Below, piece by piece: positions 23,896-32,942 of a stretch of DNA of 64,000 nt. The stretch's first letter is position 1. Every line of letters begins with the position of its first letter. The notes below the pieces were generated by a model that saw nothing but the letters and a program-made list of their open reading frames with translations, did not search any database and was not told where the DNA came from. The DNA is taken from positions 806,001-870,000 of the forward strand of contig NZ_JBDFMI010000006.1 in NCBI RefSeq assembly GCF_047238185.1. The letters are read 5' to 3'. The stretch is from Bacillus_AD sp047238185. Lineage in GTDB: Bacteria; Bacillota; Bacilli; Bacillales; DSM-1321. A program made the translations under genes and the position numbers.

Positions 23896-24504
23896 ATGGG
23901 TATATATTCAATAGTCAATCAAAGGGCCTCGGCTAATCTGGGGAGAACAACTGATTTATTCAAACAACAGATGCCTATATATTCGGCAGATAAAGATGCA
24001 GTCCGGATGGATGGAAGCAAATTCGGGTTTGAACATGTGAGCGCTTTCTACAAAGTTATCAATAAATGGATGGGGCGCATTTATATTCTGCAATGGCACT
24101 TTTCCATGAAGAGCAGCCATCAGTTTGAAGACCAGCTTATTACTCTATCATATAGCGGGAAAAAACGGGGCAAGGTTGATGGGTTCCCCAGTTTTCGGTC
24201 CAAGCAGAACCATTCTTTGTGCATGGAGTTGAATAAGGATAAAGAGCTTCTTGCTATATGTAAACTAGGGGACTACGAAAAGCTGTCCCTGTCCTATTCA
24301 AAAAAAGAAAATAGATGGACGGTTCAACTTTGGCCGAATTACGGGGAGTTCATTTGGATCCTCATACCGCCCATCCGATATTACCGCAAGCCAGAGGCCA
24401 AGGAAGTGGAGCAAACAAAGCAATTATTCAACAAACTGGCTTATTATCTATCCGGAAGGGGTTTGAAACAGAATGAGCAAAGACAGAATGTATATCAACA
24501 ATAG
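23896..24504 (+). CDS. Unknown protein in the alcohol/aldehyde oxidation operon
   Basis: I do not recognise this 202-residue protein. It has no signal peptide or membrane helix, though it contains a tryptophan-rich hydrophobic stretch (VQLWPNYGEFIWILIPPIRYY). It is basic, with predicted beta strands in the middle (GRIYILQWHFSM, DQLITLSYSG, SLCMELNKD, LSLSYSKKENRWTVQLW), which suggests a beta-rich domain. GAAGGGG precedes the ATG at 23896, 2 bases after the permease stop. Its last 32 bases overlap the aldehyde dehydrogenase start. The tight overlaps on both sides show that it belongs to the operon; a role in substrate handling or in the permease is possible. Confidence 0.75.
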   Translation: MGIYSIVNQRASANLGRTTDLFKQQMPIYSADKDAVRMDGSKFGFEHVSAFYKVINKWMGRIYILQWHFSMKSSHQFEDQLITLSYSGKKRGKVDGFPSFRSKQNHSLCMELNKDKELLAICKLGDYEKLSLSYSKKENRWTVQLWPNYGEFIWILIPPIRYYRKPEAKEVEQTKQLFNKLAYYLSGRGLKQNEQRQNVYQQ

Positions 24505-25930
24505 GTGGACTGATGGAAGCAACGGAGAAAAAAGGCCGGTCATCAATCCAGCTACAGAAGAAGTGATTGCTGAAGTGGCTGATGGTACAAAAGAAGATGC
24601 TGAAAAGGCAATAAAAGCTGCGCATCAAGCATTTTACGAAAATGGCTGGGGAGATACTTCGGCCAGGGAACGCTCAGAATTATTATTAAAGGCAGCCATT
24701 AGGCTTGAAGAAAGAGCGAGCGAGATTGCCAGAATAGAGACAATCAATAATGGGAAAACGTTGCCGGAAGCAGAGGGCGATGTAGCCGATGCCGTCAACC
24801 AGCTCAGATATTATGCCGGAATCGCCACCAAACCGAGCGGCCAGGTCTATGATGTTCCGGAAGATATTCAGGCGATGGTGGTGAAGGAGCCGATAGGGGT
24901 CGTGGCGCAGATTGTCCCTTGGAATTATCCGCTGGTCATGGCGGTCCAGAAGCTAGCACCTGCCTTGGCTGCCGGATGTACGGTCGTCATAAAACCGGCT
25001 GAACAAACGCCTTTATCCTTAATCGCCTTTTTTGAGATTCTTGATGAAATTGGGTTTCCGCCAGGAGTGGCCAATCTAGTATTGGGTGCAGGTGAGACAG
25101 TGGGGGCAGTTTTAGCGGAAAGCCCGATGGTGGATATGATCTCATTCACTGGTGGGACAGACACGGGAAAATTCATCATGAGAGCAGCTGCGGACCATAT
25201 TAAGAAAGTCAGCCTTGAGTTAGGGGGGAAATCTCCTAATATCGTATTTGAGGATGCGGAATTCAACAGTGCAGTCGACTATGCCATGTATGCTATTTTT
25301 GCCAACCAAGGGCAAGTATGTTCAGCGGGTTCGCGTCTGCTCCTTCAGGAAAGCATCTATGACAAGTTTGTTTCCGAATTGGTGGAGCGGACAAAGGGTA
25401 TAAAGGTCGGTTCTGGATTGGATAAAGAGACAGAAATGGGTCCATTGATTTCACAGGAACATATGGAAAAGGTCCTTTCCTATATAGAAATCGGAAAGAG
25501 GGAGGGGGCTGAACTGTTGTGCGGCGGCACGAGAATGTTTGATAAAGGCTATTTTGTAGCCCCTGCCATTTTTACAGGAACCACTCCGGACATGCGTATT
25601 GTACGGGAGGAAATATTCGGTCCCGTGTTGGTTATTCAAACCTTCAAGGATGAAAAAGAAGCCATCAGGCTGGCGAATGATAGCGACTATGGATTAGCGG
25701 GGGCTGTCTTTACGAATGATGGCGCAAAAGCCCTGCGTGTCATCAAGAAATTAAGAGCCGGAATCACATGGATCAATACGTATCATCCGACATTCAATGA
25801 AGCTCCATGGGGCGGATATAAGCAAAGCGGAATAGGCCGGGAGTTAGGTACATTCGGATTCGAGGAATATTTGGAAACGAAGCAAATTAACATTAATTTA
25901 GATGTGAAGCCGAGCGGCTGGTATAAGTAA
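24473..25930 (+). CDS. NAD-dependent aldehyde dehydrogenase (GbsA/BetB-like)
   Basis: This 485-residue enzyme is a standard aldehyde dehydrogenase. The catalytic cysteine is in NQGQVCSAGSR, the general base glutamate in LELGGKSPN, and the NAD-binding segment is FTGGTDTGKF. PWNYPL and EEIFGPVL are also present. Similarity is greatest to betaine-aldehyde and related amino-aldehyde dehydrogenases. It is the last gene of the operon with Fe-ADH and the APC permease, and should convert the aldehyde to a carboxylic acid, for example choline to glycine betaine or an amino alcohol to an amino acid. ATG 24473 follows GGAAGGGG and overlaps the gene before. Confidence 0.93.
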   Translation: MSKDRMYINNRWTDGSNGEKRPVINPATEEVIAEVADGTKEDAEKAIKAAHQAFYENGWGDTSARERSELLLKAAIRLEERASEIARIETINNGKTLPEAEGDVADAVNQLRYYAGIATKPSGQVYDVPEDIQAMVVKEPIGVVAQIVPWNYPLVMAVQKLAPALAAGCTVVIKPAEQTPLSLIAFFEILDEIGFPPGVANLVLGAGETVGAVLAESPMVDMISFTGGTDTGKFIMRAAADHIKKVSLELGGKSPNIVFEDAEFNSAVDYAMYAIFANQGQVCSAGSRLLLQESIYDKFVSELVERTKGIKVGSGLDKETEMGPLISQEHMEKVLSYIEIGKREGAELLCGGTRMFDKGYFVAPAIFTGTTPDMRIVREEIFGPVLVIQTFKDEKEAIRLANDSDYGLAGAVFTNDGAKALRVIKKLRAGITWINTYHPTFNEAPWGGYKQSGIGRELGTFGFEEYLETKQININLDVKPSGWYK

Positions 25931-25966
25931 AAGGAAGGCAGAGTCTCCGCCTTCCTTTTACTTATA
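25922..25966. terminator. Bidirectional terminator covering both stop codons
   Basis: A perfect 18-bp stem (25922-25939 with 25949-25966, 9-base loop) includes the aldehyde dehydrogenase stop codon in its left arm and the YhhN stop codon in its right arm. A/T runs inside the stem give T tracts in both directions. Confidence 0.92.
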
Positions 25967-26626
25967 CTGATAATTTGTGCGGGATATATAAATATCTTTC
26001 GATTTCGCAGGCATACTGAGCGAGATAAGGCATTGTGCGGCATAGTAGGTAACCATGATCCAACTATCATGATAGGCGATAGGAGATACAAAGAGATTCC
26101 ATGAAAGGATGCTGTCGGAAGCGATGAATAGCAAGCTGCCTAGGATAGCTGTCCGGCTGTGTGTCATGGCTGCGGTCCATCCCATCAATGAAATGGCAAG
26201 GATATAAAGGATGACAGGCGCTATTAAACCGTTTTCTCCCTGTCCTTGCAATGAGCCTGCCAGCTTGAAGCCCATAAATAACCCATATGCGATTAATGGA
26301 ATAAAGCTCATAGCGGAAAGGACCTTCCTTTTTCTCCTGCTGGCAAAGTACGCTATATAAAAAAGATGTCCCACTAAAAATGAACCCAGTCCAAAAATGA
26401 ACGAATAAATGATCAGCGCGTCGCCCAATGTGCAAAAAAGCAGACCTGCCAATATCCATTTTTTTGATAGCGGACTTGGTGTTATCAAGACTAAAAGCAT
26501 CAATAAGCACATTGGCAAAATCTTAAACATAAGCCGGATTGCCTCATTCTCCTTTGGAATAAAAAATATGAATAAGAGAGCTGTTATAAAAAATAAAACC
26601 AGTATGATGTTCTTTTTCAAAGCCAA
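25958..26626 (-). CDS. YhhN-family membrane protein (lysoplasmalogenase-like)
   Basis: This 222-residue protein has about seven or eight hydrophobic helices and the YhhN/TMEM86 motifs LGDALIIY and SDSILSWN, whose acidic residues are thought to be catalytic. The mammalian and some bacterial homologues hydrolyse lysoplasmalogen ether lipids in the membrane; bacilli may use it on other lysolipids. The start is a TTG at 26626 with AGGGGATGA just before it; a second TTG at 26620 has better spacing. It stands alone and is divergent to the methyltransferase gene. Confidence 0.85.
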   Translation of the reverse strand: MALKKNIILVLFFITALLFIFFIPKENEAIRLMFKILPMCLLMLLVLITPSPLSKKWILAGLLFCTLGDALIIYSFIFGLGSFLVGHLFYIAYFASRRKRKVLSAMSFIPLIAYGLFMGFKLAGSLQGQGENGLIAPVILYILAISLMGWTAAMTHSRTAILGSLLFIASDSILSWNLFVSPIAYHDSWIMVTYYAAQCLISLSMPAKSKDIYISRTNYQYK

Positions 26627-26821
26627 TCATCCCCTTAGCATGATATGAGATATACATATATTCGCTGTGAAAACGAAAAAACCTTTTTGGCCATGAAGAC
26701 AACGGAGGGTATGCCATTCATCTGCAGCTTCCTTTCTTCATACAATGAAAGAAGGAAATGGCCTATATGTGCCGAATGTATGAGTATTGGGAAATGTTGT
26801 CGGAAAAAAGGAGGATACGCC

Positions 26822-27862
26822 ATGGCAATGATGGAGCAGGACGTTATTGGCAGAGAGGAATATGCGTTGGATTATACAGAGCTTTCTCCGAGCTATCGAA
26901 TCGATTTGAGGAATCCCACCAATGAACATCTTGATCAATTCATTAAAGCCAACCAGGTATTGGACTGGTCACAGGTTACCTGGAAGGACATTGGAAAGCC
27001 CTATGAAGTTAAGAGTGTTGCGCAGTCGAAAAAGACATATGAAGATGAAAATGGCCCTATGTCTGTGAAGGCTTCATGGGAGTTCTTCAATAAATCATTC
27101 CATGAATGGTTCGTTAAAGATGTGCCTGCCGAGCTGTCGCAAGCGAAAAAAGATATGTGGAAACATCTTGCCCGGTTTCGTTTTCATGATGTGAAGGAGG
27201 CTTTGGGTGAAACAATCCGTTTATCCATCTGGAATTACGCACATCGTATATCGGATGGAATTTGGGATCCCCGCGGGAAGAGAGCTTTATTCGAAGGCCT
27301 CGATGTGGAAAAACCGCGTATTTTATTCCTGGGAGCCGCAGAAGGGTATGAGGCAATGCAGTTTTCGGCGATGTATCCTGGCGGCGAAGTGGTGATGGTG
27401 GATTACGATGAATTTTGTGCAACCGACCGATTCGGTTTATTCCCAGAACAATATCCTTTCCTTGGTATAAACCCATCTTCCGGCCATCCAAAAGTATGGT
27501 ATAAGGATGACATGAAAATAGAGTATATAGTGGATGATATCCGGAACTTGTCGTTTGGAAGGGAATTTGATGTGGTCATCAGTGTGGGCTTGCTGGAGCA
27601 TTTCCCGGATGAATATAAGCAGGAAGTGATGGACTGGCACCGTAAGTTTCTCAAGCCTGGAGGGTATGCCATTATGACTACACCGAGATCACAGCTTAAA
27701 TCCAAATTATTCTACGAGATCATGGCAGATGTTATGAACCATACGTATAGAGAGCTGATGGATATTAAACAAATGGGGCTATATGTCTATGAAGGTGGAT
27801 TTGAAATCCTTCGCCACGGCTATATTAAAGTGCACAACGGGATTGTTGCGCGCCCGCGTTAA
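26822..27862 (+). CDS. SAM-dependent methyltransferase
   Basis: This 346-residue protein has a helical N-terminal part (about 1-150) and a Rossmann-like methyltransferase domain (about 155-330). The SAM-binding loop is ILFLGAAEGYEA, the acidic residue binding the ribose is in VVMVDYDE, and the post-motif region has SVGLLEHFPDEY. The target is unknown. ATG 26822 follows AAGGAGG with 8-base spacing. The frame stays open upstream to ATG 26711, which has GGAGG only 2 bases before it and would add a Cys-rich stretch (CAEC and KCC); I judge this less likely. It is a single-gene unit. Confidence 0.8.
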   Translation: MAMMEQDVIGREEYALDYTELSPSYRIDLRNPTNEHLDQFIKANQVLDWSQVTWKDIGKPYEVKSVAQSKKTYEDENGPMSVKASWEFFNKSFHEWFVKDVPAELSQAKKDMWKHLARFRFHDVKEALGETIRLSIWNYAHRISDGIWDPRGKRALFEGLDVEKPRILFLGAAEGYEAMQFSAMYPGGEVVMVDYDEFCATDRFGLFPEQYPFLGINPSSGHPKVWYKDDMKIEYIVDDIRNLSFGREFDVVISVGLLEHFPDEYKQEVMDWHRKFLKPGGYAIMTTPRSQLKSKLFYEIMADVMNHTYRELMDIKQMGLYVYEGGFEILRHGYIKVHNGIVARPR

Positions 27863-27885
27863 GACATAGAATGTTTTGCCGATAA

Positions 27886-27936
27886 AGCCCGGGATGGTGT
27901 CATTCCAGTGACAACTGTTCCGGGCTGTGCTTTTTA
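27886..27936 (+). terminator. Probable terminator after the methyltransferase gene
   Basis: AGCCCGG pairs with CCGGGCT over a large loop that contains its own GTCA/TGAC stem, and CTTTTT follows shortly after. The stem is interrupted, so efficiency is uncertain. Confidence 0.55.
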
Positions 27937-28030
27937 TACATATTGTCTCTAGGATGGGGAAAAGGGTAGTGACACTCTTTGCCTAAATAAAAGAGGCGCA
28001 ATAGTTGATTGAACGGGGAGTGAAACGCTT

Positions 28031-28816
28031 TTGGATAAAAAAAAGATTATTGAACTTAAACATGTATCGCTGCATTTCGGAAGCAAGGAGGTACTGAAAG
28101 ACATCAGTTTGAATGTGTATCCTGGGCAGATTATCGGTTATATCGGACCGAATGGGGCGGGGAAAAGCACAACCGTTAAATTGATGCTCGGTTTAATCGA
28201 GCATTATAAGGGAGAAATACGGATATTTGGCAGAGATATTAAGGATGATCCGATTTCCTATAAAAATAGAATCGGTTATGTCCCTGAAACAGCAGAGTTG
28301 TATGATAGCTTAACAGCCAGGGAATACCTCACTTTTGTAGGAGAATTATATGGGCTTGCTGGAGATGGGATTGAAAGGAAAGCGTTGGAGCTTCTTTCAG
28401 TATTCGGCATTTCAGAAATCTTTGATTCCAAAATTACGACCTTTTCCAAAGGGATGAAGCAAAAGATCATGCTGGTTGCCAGCCTTCTGCATAATCCGGA
28501 TATTCTATTCTTGGATGAGCCATTGAGCGGATTGGATGCAAATTCTGTCATTGTCGTGAAGGAAATATTGGCACAGCTCGCTGTAGAGGGCAAGACGATC
28601 TTCTATTCGTCGCATATTATGGATGTAGTGGAGAAAATCAGCAGCCGTATCCTGCTGCTGAATGACGGTACCATTATGGCGGATGGAAGTTTCAAAGAAT
28701 TGCAGGAACTCAGCAAAGAGGGAAGCCTGGAACAAATCTTCAACCAATTGACAGGCTTCAGTGAACATAAAGCGCTTGCAGAAACATTTGTCGCCGCCGT
28801 AAATAGGGATGTGTAA
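28031..28816 (+). CDS. ABC transporter ATP-binding protein
   Basis: This 261-residue ATPase belongs to the multidrug/EcsA-like ABC-2 group. Walker A is GPNGAGKST, the signature is the relaxed FSKGMKQKI (common in ABC-2 exporters), Walker B is ILFLDEPLSG and the H-loop is in YSSHIMD. The start is TTG 28031 after GGGGAG. The permease gene follows 2 bases after its stop, so the pair forms one exporter operon. The substrate is unknown; the family includes exporters of peptides and membrane-active compounds. Confidence 0.92.
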   Translation: MDKKKIIELKHVSLHFGSKEVLKDISLNVYPGQIIGYIGPNGAGKSTTVKLMLGLIEHYKGEIRIFGRDIKDDPISYKNRIGYVPETAELYDSLTAREYLTFVGELYGLAGDGIERKALELLSVFGISEIFDSKITTFSKGMKQKIMLVASLLHNPDILFLDEPLSGLDANSVIVVKEILAQLAVEGKTIFYSSHIMDVVEKISSRILLLNDGTIMADGSFKELQELSKEGSLEQIFNQLTGFSEHKALAETFVAAVNRDV

Positions 28817-28818
28817 AC

Positions 28819-30492
28819 ATGAAAGATTTTAAAATATTGTACGCTGTAGACCGTTTTCGCCCGTTATTGGAGAAAGTGGGGGTCGATTATCCGGTCATGA
28901 GGAATATTCTGCAGCTGAAGCTCCTGATGGATGCCAGGAGAGTTCCTTTGGCATTGGGCAATCAAACACGTAAAAAGGATAAGGAAACCAAAGATAAAAA
29001 TATGTTTCTTAGCTCTTTATGGATTTATGCTTTGTGCGGATTATTCTTGATTATTTTTGTCGTAATGAATCAGAATATCGTCTATCAAATGAGCTTGTTT
29101 TTTGCCGTTGTCATGTTCATGCTGATGACGTCCCTTATTTCTGATTTTTCCTCTGTATTGCTTGATACGAAGGATAAGAACATCATATTATCAAAGCCTG
29201 TCAGTTCCGCCACGCTAGGAATGGCTAAGACCATACACTTAATGATTTATATGTTTTATATAACAGTATGCCTCGGAGGCCCTGGGCTGATCGCAAGCAT
29301 ACCTCGGTATGGCCTATCGTTTGCTGTTGTCATGCTGATTGAACTGATTGTCATTAATTTATTCGTCATTGTATTGACCGTCCTTCTTTATTTGGTCATT
29401 TTAAAATTTTTTGATGGAGAAAAATTGAAGAACGTCATCAATTATTTTCAAATTGGGCTATCATTGGCGCTTGCTGTTGGGTATCAGCTGATTATCCGTA
29501 TCTTTGATATTGTGGATCTCCACATTGTATATACGCCGCATTGGTGGCATATCCTTCTGCCGCCGCTCTGGTACGGCGCGCCGTTCGGCCTTGTTATGGG
29601 GATGCCTGCAACTGGCATAATGCTGGCACTCACTATACTCGCTTTAGTTGTTCCAGTCATCGCGATCATAGTGTATGCAAAAGGCATGCCTGCCTTTGAA
29701 AACAGTTTGTTAAAGCTGACGCAGGTTAATAATGCAGCCAAGCGGAATAAAAAAAGCGTTATAACCTTCATGTCAAAAATCATATGCACTTCCCGGGAAG
29801 AAAGAATCCTGTTCGTGTTCGCCAACGATATTCTGCGAAATGAGCGTGAATTCAAGTTGAAGGTGTTTCCATCACTGGGATTATCGCTTGTCCTTCCCTT
29901 TATCCTTATTTTTACGAGTATCCAGGATACGGGCTTGAAAGGAATAAACGATTTCGCTTTTTATAGCATCTATTTCACCGGATTGATGGTGCCGGCGGTG
30001 GTGTCATTCGTTCAATACTCCGAGAAGTATAAGGGAGCTTGGATTTTTACGGTTGCACCTGTCCGTTCTGTCGGTTTATTGCATAAGGCAGCTTTAAAAG
30101 CAGTGACAGTCCGATATTTAATGCCGCTTATACTTATCCAGAGTGTATGCTTCACTATTCTGTTCGGGGTATCGGTTCTGCCGGATTTATTGGCCGTCTT
30201 TTTGAATTTGTTGCTGGTTGCGCTGATTTCGTATTCTATTATCCACCCTTATCTTCCTTTTTCAGTCAGCTATGGTGCAATCGAATCAAGCGGTGCCAAG
30301 CTGTTTTATGCGACATTCATTATATTTGTCCTTACTTCGATACATATGGGGATAAACCGGCTTGGGAATATGGCTTTATGGATCTACATCGCCGTATTGG
30401 CTGTGAGTGTTGTATTCTTTTGGAGCCGTTTTTTTCCGGAAAGGAAGGGGAAAAGGGCAGTAGATGCGAAGAATCGTCCAGCCGCATTTTAA
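28819..30492 (+). CDS. ABC transporter permease, ABC-2-like
   Basis: This 557-residue membrane protein has about 12 hydrophobic segments, starting near residue 66 (SSLWIYALCGLFLIIFVVMN). It has a long cytoplasmic N-terminus and a central cytoplasmic loop (about 305-350) that carries charged residues. It is twice the length of a simple ABC-2 permease and probably contains both halves in one chain. It pairs with the ATPase gene just upstream. The arrangement resembles the YthP/YthQ pair of B. subtilis, but I cannot confirm orthology. Substrate unknown. Confidence 0.85.
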   Translation: MKDFKILYAVDRFRPLLEKVGVDYPVMRNILQLKLLMDARRVPLALGNQTRKKDKETKDKNMFLSSLWIYALCGLFLIIFVVMNQNIVYQMSLFFAVVMFMLMTSLISDFSSVLLDTKDKNIILSKPVSSATLGMAKTIHLMIYMFYITVCLGGPGLIASIPRYGLSFAVVMLIELIVINLFVIVLTVLLYLVILKFFDGEKLKNVINYFQIGLSLALAVGYQLIIRIFDIVDLHIVYTPHWWHILLPPLWYGAPFGLVMGMPATGIMLALTILALVVPVIAIIVYAKGMPAFENSLLKLTQVNNAAKRNKKSVITFMSKIICTSREERILFVFANDILRNEREFKLKVFPSLGLSLVLPFILIFTSIQDTGLKGINDFAFYSIYFTGLMVPAVVSFVQYSEKYKGAWIFTVAPVRSVGLLHKAALKAVTVRYLMPLILIQSVCFTILFGVSVLPDLLAVFLNLLLVALISYSIIHPYLPFSVSYGAIESSGAKLFYATFIIFVLTSIHMGINRLGNMALWIYIAVLAVSVVFFWSRFFPERKGKRAVDAKNRPAAF

Positions 30493-30608
30493 AGGACATG
30501 ATTGCCGAAGAACGGATCTGCCGCGCTCATAATTTGCATCCCTTATCTTATCTATAAAACAACAATCTTGTAGAATACAGCCACAACTAAAGAAAAAGGA
30601 GCTTCGAA

Positions 30609-31427
30609 ATGCTTTCAAACCAACAATTAAATGAAATAAAAGAATTACAGAATCTATGCGAGGAATATGACGGCATCCAATTAAAGCTGAATTGGCCCAC
30701 GCTTGAAACAAGAGAAGAAATGTGTGAAATACCCTATTATGAAGATAAAAAATTAGTGGCGTTCATCGCTTATTATAAATTCGGAAATGAAGTGGAGATT
30801 TGCGGTATGGTCCATCCCGACTACAGAAGGAAAGGGTTATTCACTTTGTTATTCAGCCGTTTGCTTACGATGTTTCCGGAGGATGAACCGATCTTATTGA
30901 ACGCTCCAGCCGACTCAGCTGCGGCAAAAGGATGGCTGGAGTCTGTACAGGCAACCTATGCTTTTTCCGAAATGCAAATGAAGTGGAGGCCGGGCCGGTT
31001 AGAGCAACTTGGGAAAGAAGTCACTTTAAGGAATGCGGCTAAGGGCGATATCCCTACTATGATGGAATTGGATAAAGTGTGCTTCGGTATTGAGGATGCC
31101 GCCATCAAGGATTATGAAAAGACAACAGAGGAAGCCAAACTGAAACAAGATTATCTGATTGAAGCTGAAGGAAAGGCCATCGGCAAGATTCATCTTTCAC
31201 GTCTGGATGGAGAATCGTGGATTACCGGGTTTGCCATTTATCCAGATAAGCAAGGCAATGGATATGGGAAAACGGCATTGATCAAGACAGTTCTGCAATT
31301 GTCGGCAGACGGCTGTGAAGATATACGCTTGGAGGTGGCGTTAAAAAATAAAAATGCCCTTCGGTTGTATGAGCAATGCGGTTTTAAGGCATACCATACC
31401 CAGGATTATTATTTATTCGGCAGATAA
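30609..31427 (+). CDS. Tandem GNAT acetyltransferase
   Basis: This 272-residue protein holds two GNAT folds. The N-terminal one (about residues 40-130) has the acetyl-CoA loop in GMVHPDYRRKGLFTLL. The C-terminal one (about 138-270) has FAIYPDKQGNGYGKTAL and the typical NALRLYEQCGFK end. Both loops keep the R/Q-x-x-G-x-G/A-like pattern, though the first is altered (RRKGLF). Such double-GNAT proteins modify small molecules or protein N-termini; the target is unknown. ATG 30609 follows AAAAAGGAG. It stands alone after the ABC pair. Confidence 0.88.
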   Translation: MLSNQQLNEIKELQNLCEEYDGIQLKLNWPTLETREEMCEIPYYEDKKLVAFIAYYKFGNEVEICGMVHPDYRRKGLFTLLFSRLLTMFPEDEPILLNAPADSAAAKGWLESVQATYAFSEMQMKWRPGRLEQLGKEVTLRNAAKGDIPTMMELDKVCFGIEDAAIKDYEKTTEEAKLKQDYLIEAEGKAIGKIHLSRLDGESWITGFAIYPDKQGNGYGKTALIKTVLQLSADGCEDIRLEVALKNKNALRLYEQCGFKAYHTQDYYLFGR

Positions 31428-31501
31428 AATGATATACCCCCGTATCTTTTTTGCTCAGCGGACCGTTTAGGTAATAGAGAGAGTGTAAAGGAGTGAGTGC
31501 A

Positions 31502-32182
31502 ATGAATGGCAGCGAGTGTAACAGAAAGGAAGAAGAGGACTACGGGCGATTCATGGAGCATTACAATGCTTTGAGAAAATATTGCTTATTCCTGTGCCGG
31601 AATTTATCTGATGGAGAAGATTTATTGCAGGATACGATGCTGAAGGCGATGCAACGATACGGGGAGGCCGAGGAGCTCCATCAAGCCTTGTTCCGTAAGA
31701 TCGCTTACCACGCCTGGGTTGACAATAAGCGAAGACAAGACATCGAGCTGATGGAGAGAGTGGAAGACGTGTTTATTGTAGATCCGCTGTCTTCTGAAAC
31801 AGCTAAAGAGGTATTGGAACGCATGCTTCACCTATTAACGGCGAAGCAAGCAGTTGTGTTTATTCTCAAGGAAGTGTTCCAGTACCGCTCTAAGGAAATC
31901 GCCTTCATGCTGCAGACGAATGAAACGGCAGTAAAGGCGTTGCTGCATCGTTCGAAAAAACGGCTTTTATCTTTTGAAGAGGATGAAGAAGCACAGGAAC
32001 AGGACCTAGATGAAGAAAAAGAAGAGATGATGCAATGGCTATGGTCTTCTATAACCCGCAATGAACCACAGTTGTTGATTAAGCGGCTTCATCATCTGCT
32101 TTCCTTGCACCCAATTCATTCTGTTCATGGCCGTACAGAAAGCTCTACTCATTCGAAGCACTCTCTCTATTTGGCTGCATAG
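31502..32182 (+). CDS. ECF-type RNA polymerase sigma factor
   Basis: This 226-residue protein has sigma region 2 (about residues 15-75; YNALRKYCLFLCRNLSDGEDLLQDTMLKAM) and region 4 (about 105-155; LTAKQAVVFILKEVFQYRSKEIAFMLQTNETAVKALLHRSKKRL). A C-terminal extension follows, first acidic then rich in His and Ser, and is longer than in most ECF factors. No anti-sigma gene is adjacent; instead a ClpP paralogue begins 24 bases downstream. ATG 31502 follows AAAGGAG with good spacing; a GTG at 31493 lies inside the ribosome site. The extension may replace an anti-sigma factor, which is inference. Confidence 0.88.
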   Translation: MNGSECNRKEEEDYGRFMEHYNALRKYCLFLCRNLSDGEDLLQDTMLKAMQRYGEAEELHQALFRKIAYHAWVDNKRRQDIELMERVEDVFIVDPLSSETAKEVLERMLHLLTAKQAVVFILKEVFQYRSKEIAFMLQTNETAVKALLHRSKKRLLSFEEDEEAQEQDLDEEKEEMMQWLWSSITRNEPQLLIKRLHHLLSLHPIHSVHGRTESSTHSKHSLYLAA

Positions 32183-32206
32183 CAATTTAACGAGGGAGGC
32201 ATAAAG

Positions 32207-32785
32207 ATGACTGCGATTCCATATGTAATTGAACAGACAAAAAGTGGAGAGCGTTCCTATGATATTTATTCAAGACTATTAAAGGACCGAATTATCCTGA
32301 TCGGGGAAGAGATTACGGATGCTCTTGCCAATACAGTGGTAGCACAGTTATTATTCTTGGCTGCAGATGACCCGGATAAGGATATATCGATTTACATCAA
32401 CAGTCCAGGGGGAGCGACATCTGCTGGGTTTGCCATACTTGATACGATGAACTTCATCAAGCCGGCAGTAAGTACAATTTGTATCGGCATGGCTGCATCA
32501 TTTGGGGCATTGCTGTTGATGGCCGGAGAAAAAGGAAAAAGATATGCCCTTCCAAACAGTGAGGTAATGATCCATCAGCCGCTAGGAGGAGCAAGAGGGC
32601 AAGCGACTGAAATCGAAATATCGGCCCGTCGCATTTTAGTACTGAAAGAACAGATCAATAAAATGATAGCTGATTTGACCGGGCAGCCATTAGAGCAGGT
32701 GAAGCATGACACCGACCGCGATTATTATATGGATGCCGAGGAAGCTTTGAAATATGGAATTATCGACGCCGTACTGCACAAATAA
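32207..32785 (+). CDS. clpP: ATP-dependent Clp protease proteolytic subunit, paralogue
   Basis: This 192-residue serine peptidase keeps the ClpP catalytic triad at canonical positions: S98 in GMAASFG, H123 in MIHQP and D172. It has the family's YINSPGG loop. It should form barrels that degrade proteins delivered by a Clp ATPase. The N-terminus (MTAIPYVIEQTKSGERSYDIYSRLLKDRII) fits the axial-loop start, but the internal sequence (SFGALLLMAGEKGKRYALPN) differs from the housekeeping ClpP that bacilli carry elsewhere, so this is probably a second copy. It lies just after an ECF sigma factor gene, and the two are probably one transcript. ATG 32207 follows GGGAGG. Confidence 0.93.
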   Translation: MTAIPYVIEQTKSGERSYDIYSRLLKDRIILIGEEITDALANTVVAQLLFLAADDPDKDISIYINSPGGATSAGFAILDTMNFIKPAVSTICIGMAASFGALLLMAGEKGKRYALPNSEVMIHQPLGGARGQATEIEISARRILVLKEQINKMIADLTGQPLEQVKHDTDRDYYMDAEEALKYGIIDAVLHK

Positions 32786-32790
32786 AGGAG

Positions 32791-32825
32791 AAAGCCGCCC
32801 ATGGTTGACCATGGGCGGTTTTTCT
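32791..32825 (+). terminator. Terminator of the sigma factor-clpP unit
   Basis: AAAGCCGCCCATGGT pairs with ACCATGGGCGGTTTT (one G-T pair) around a 2-base loop and is followed by Ts, 5 bases after the clpP stop codon. Confidence 0.9.
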
Positions 32826-32942
32826 TTAAAAGAATGGAGCTCGTGCAATTTTAACAGGGACAATAGCATCGATTTATTGATTGTATCTTTCAAGGGAGTA
32901 GTTTACAATATATTCCACAAACAGATGCGAGGAGGGGATGGA

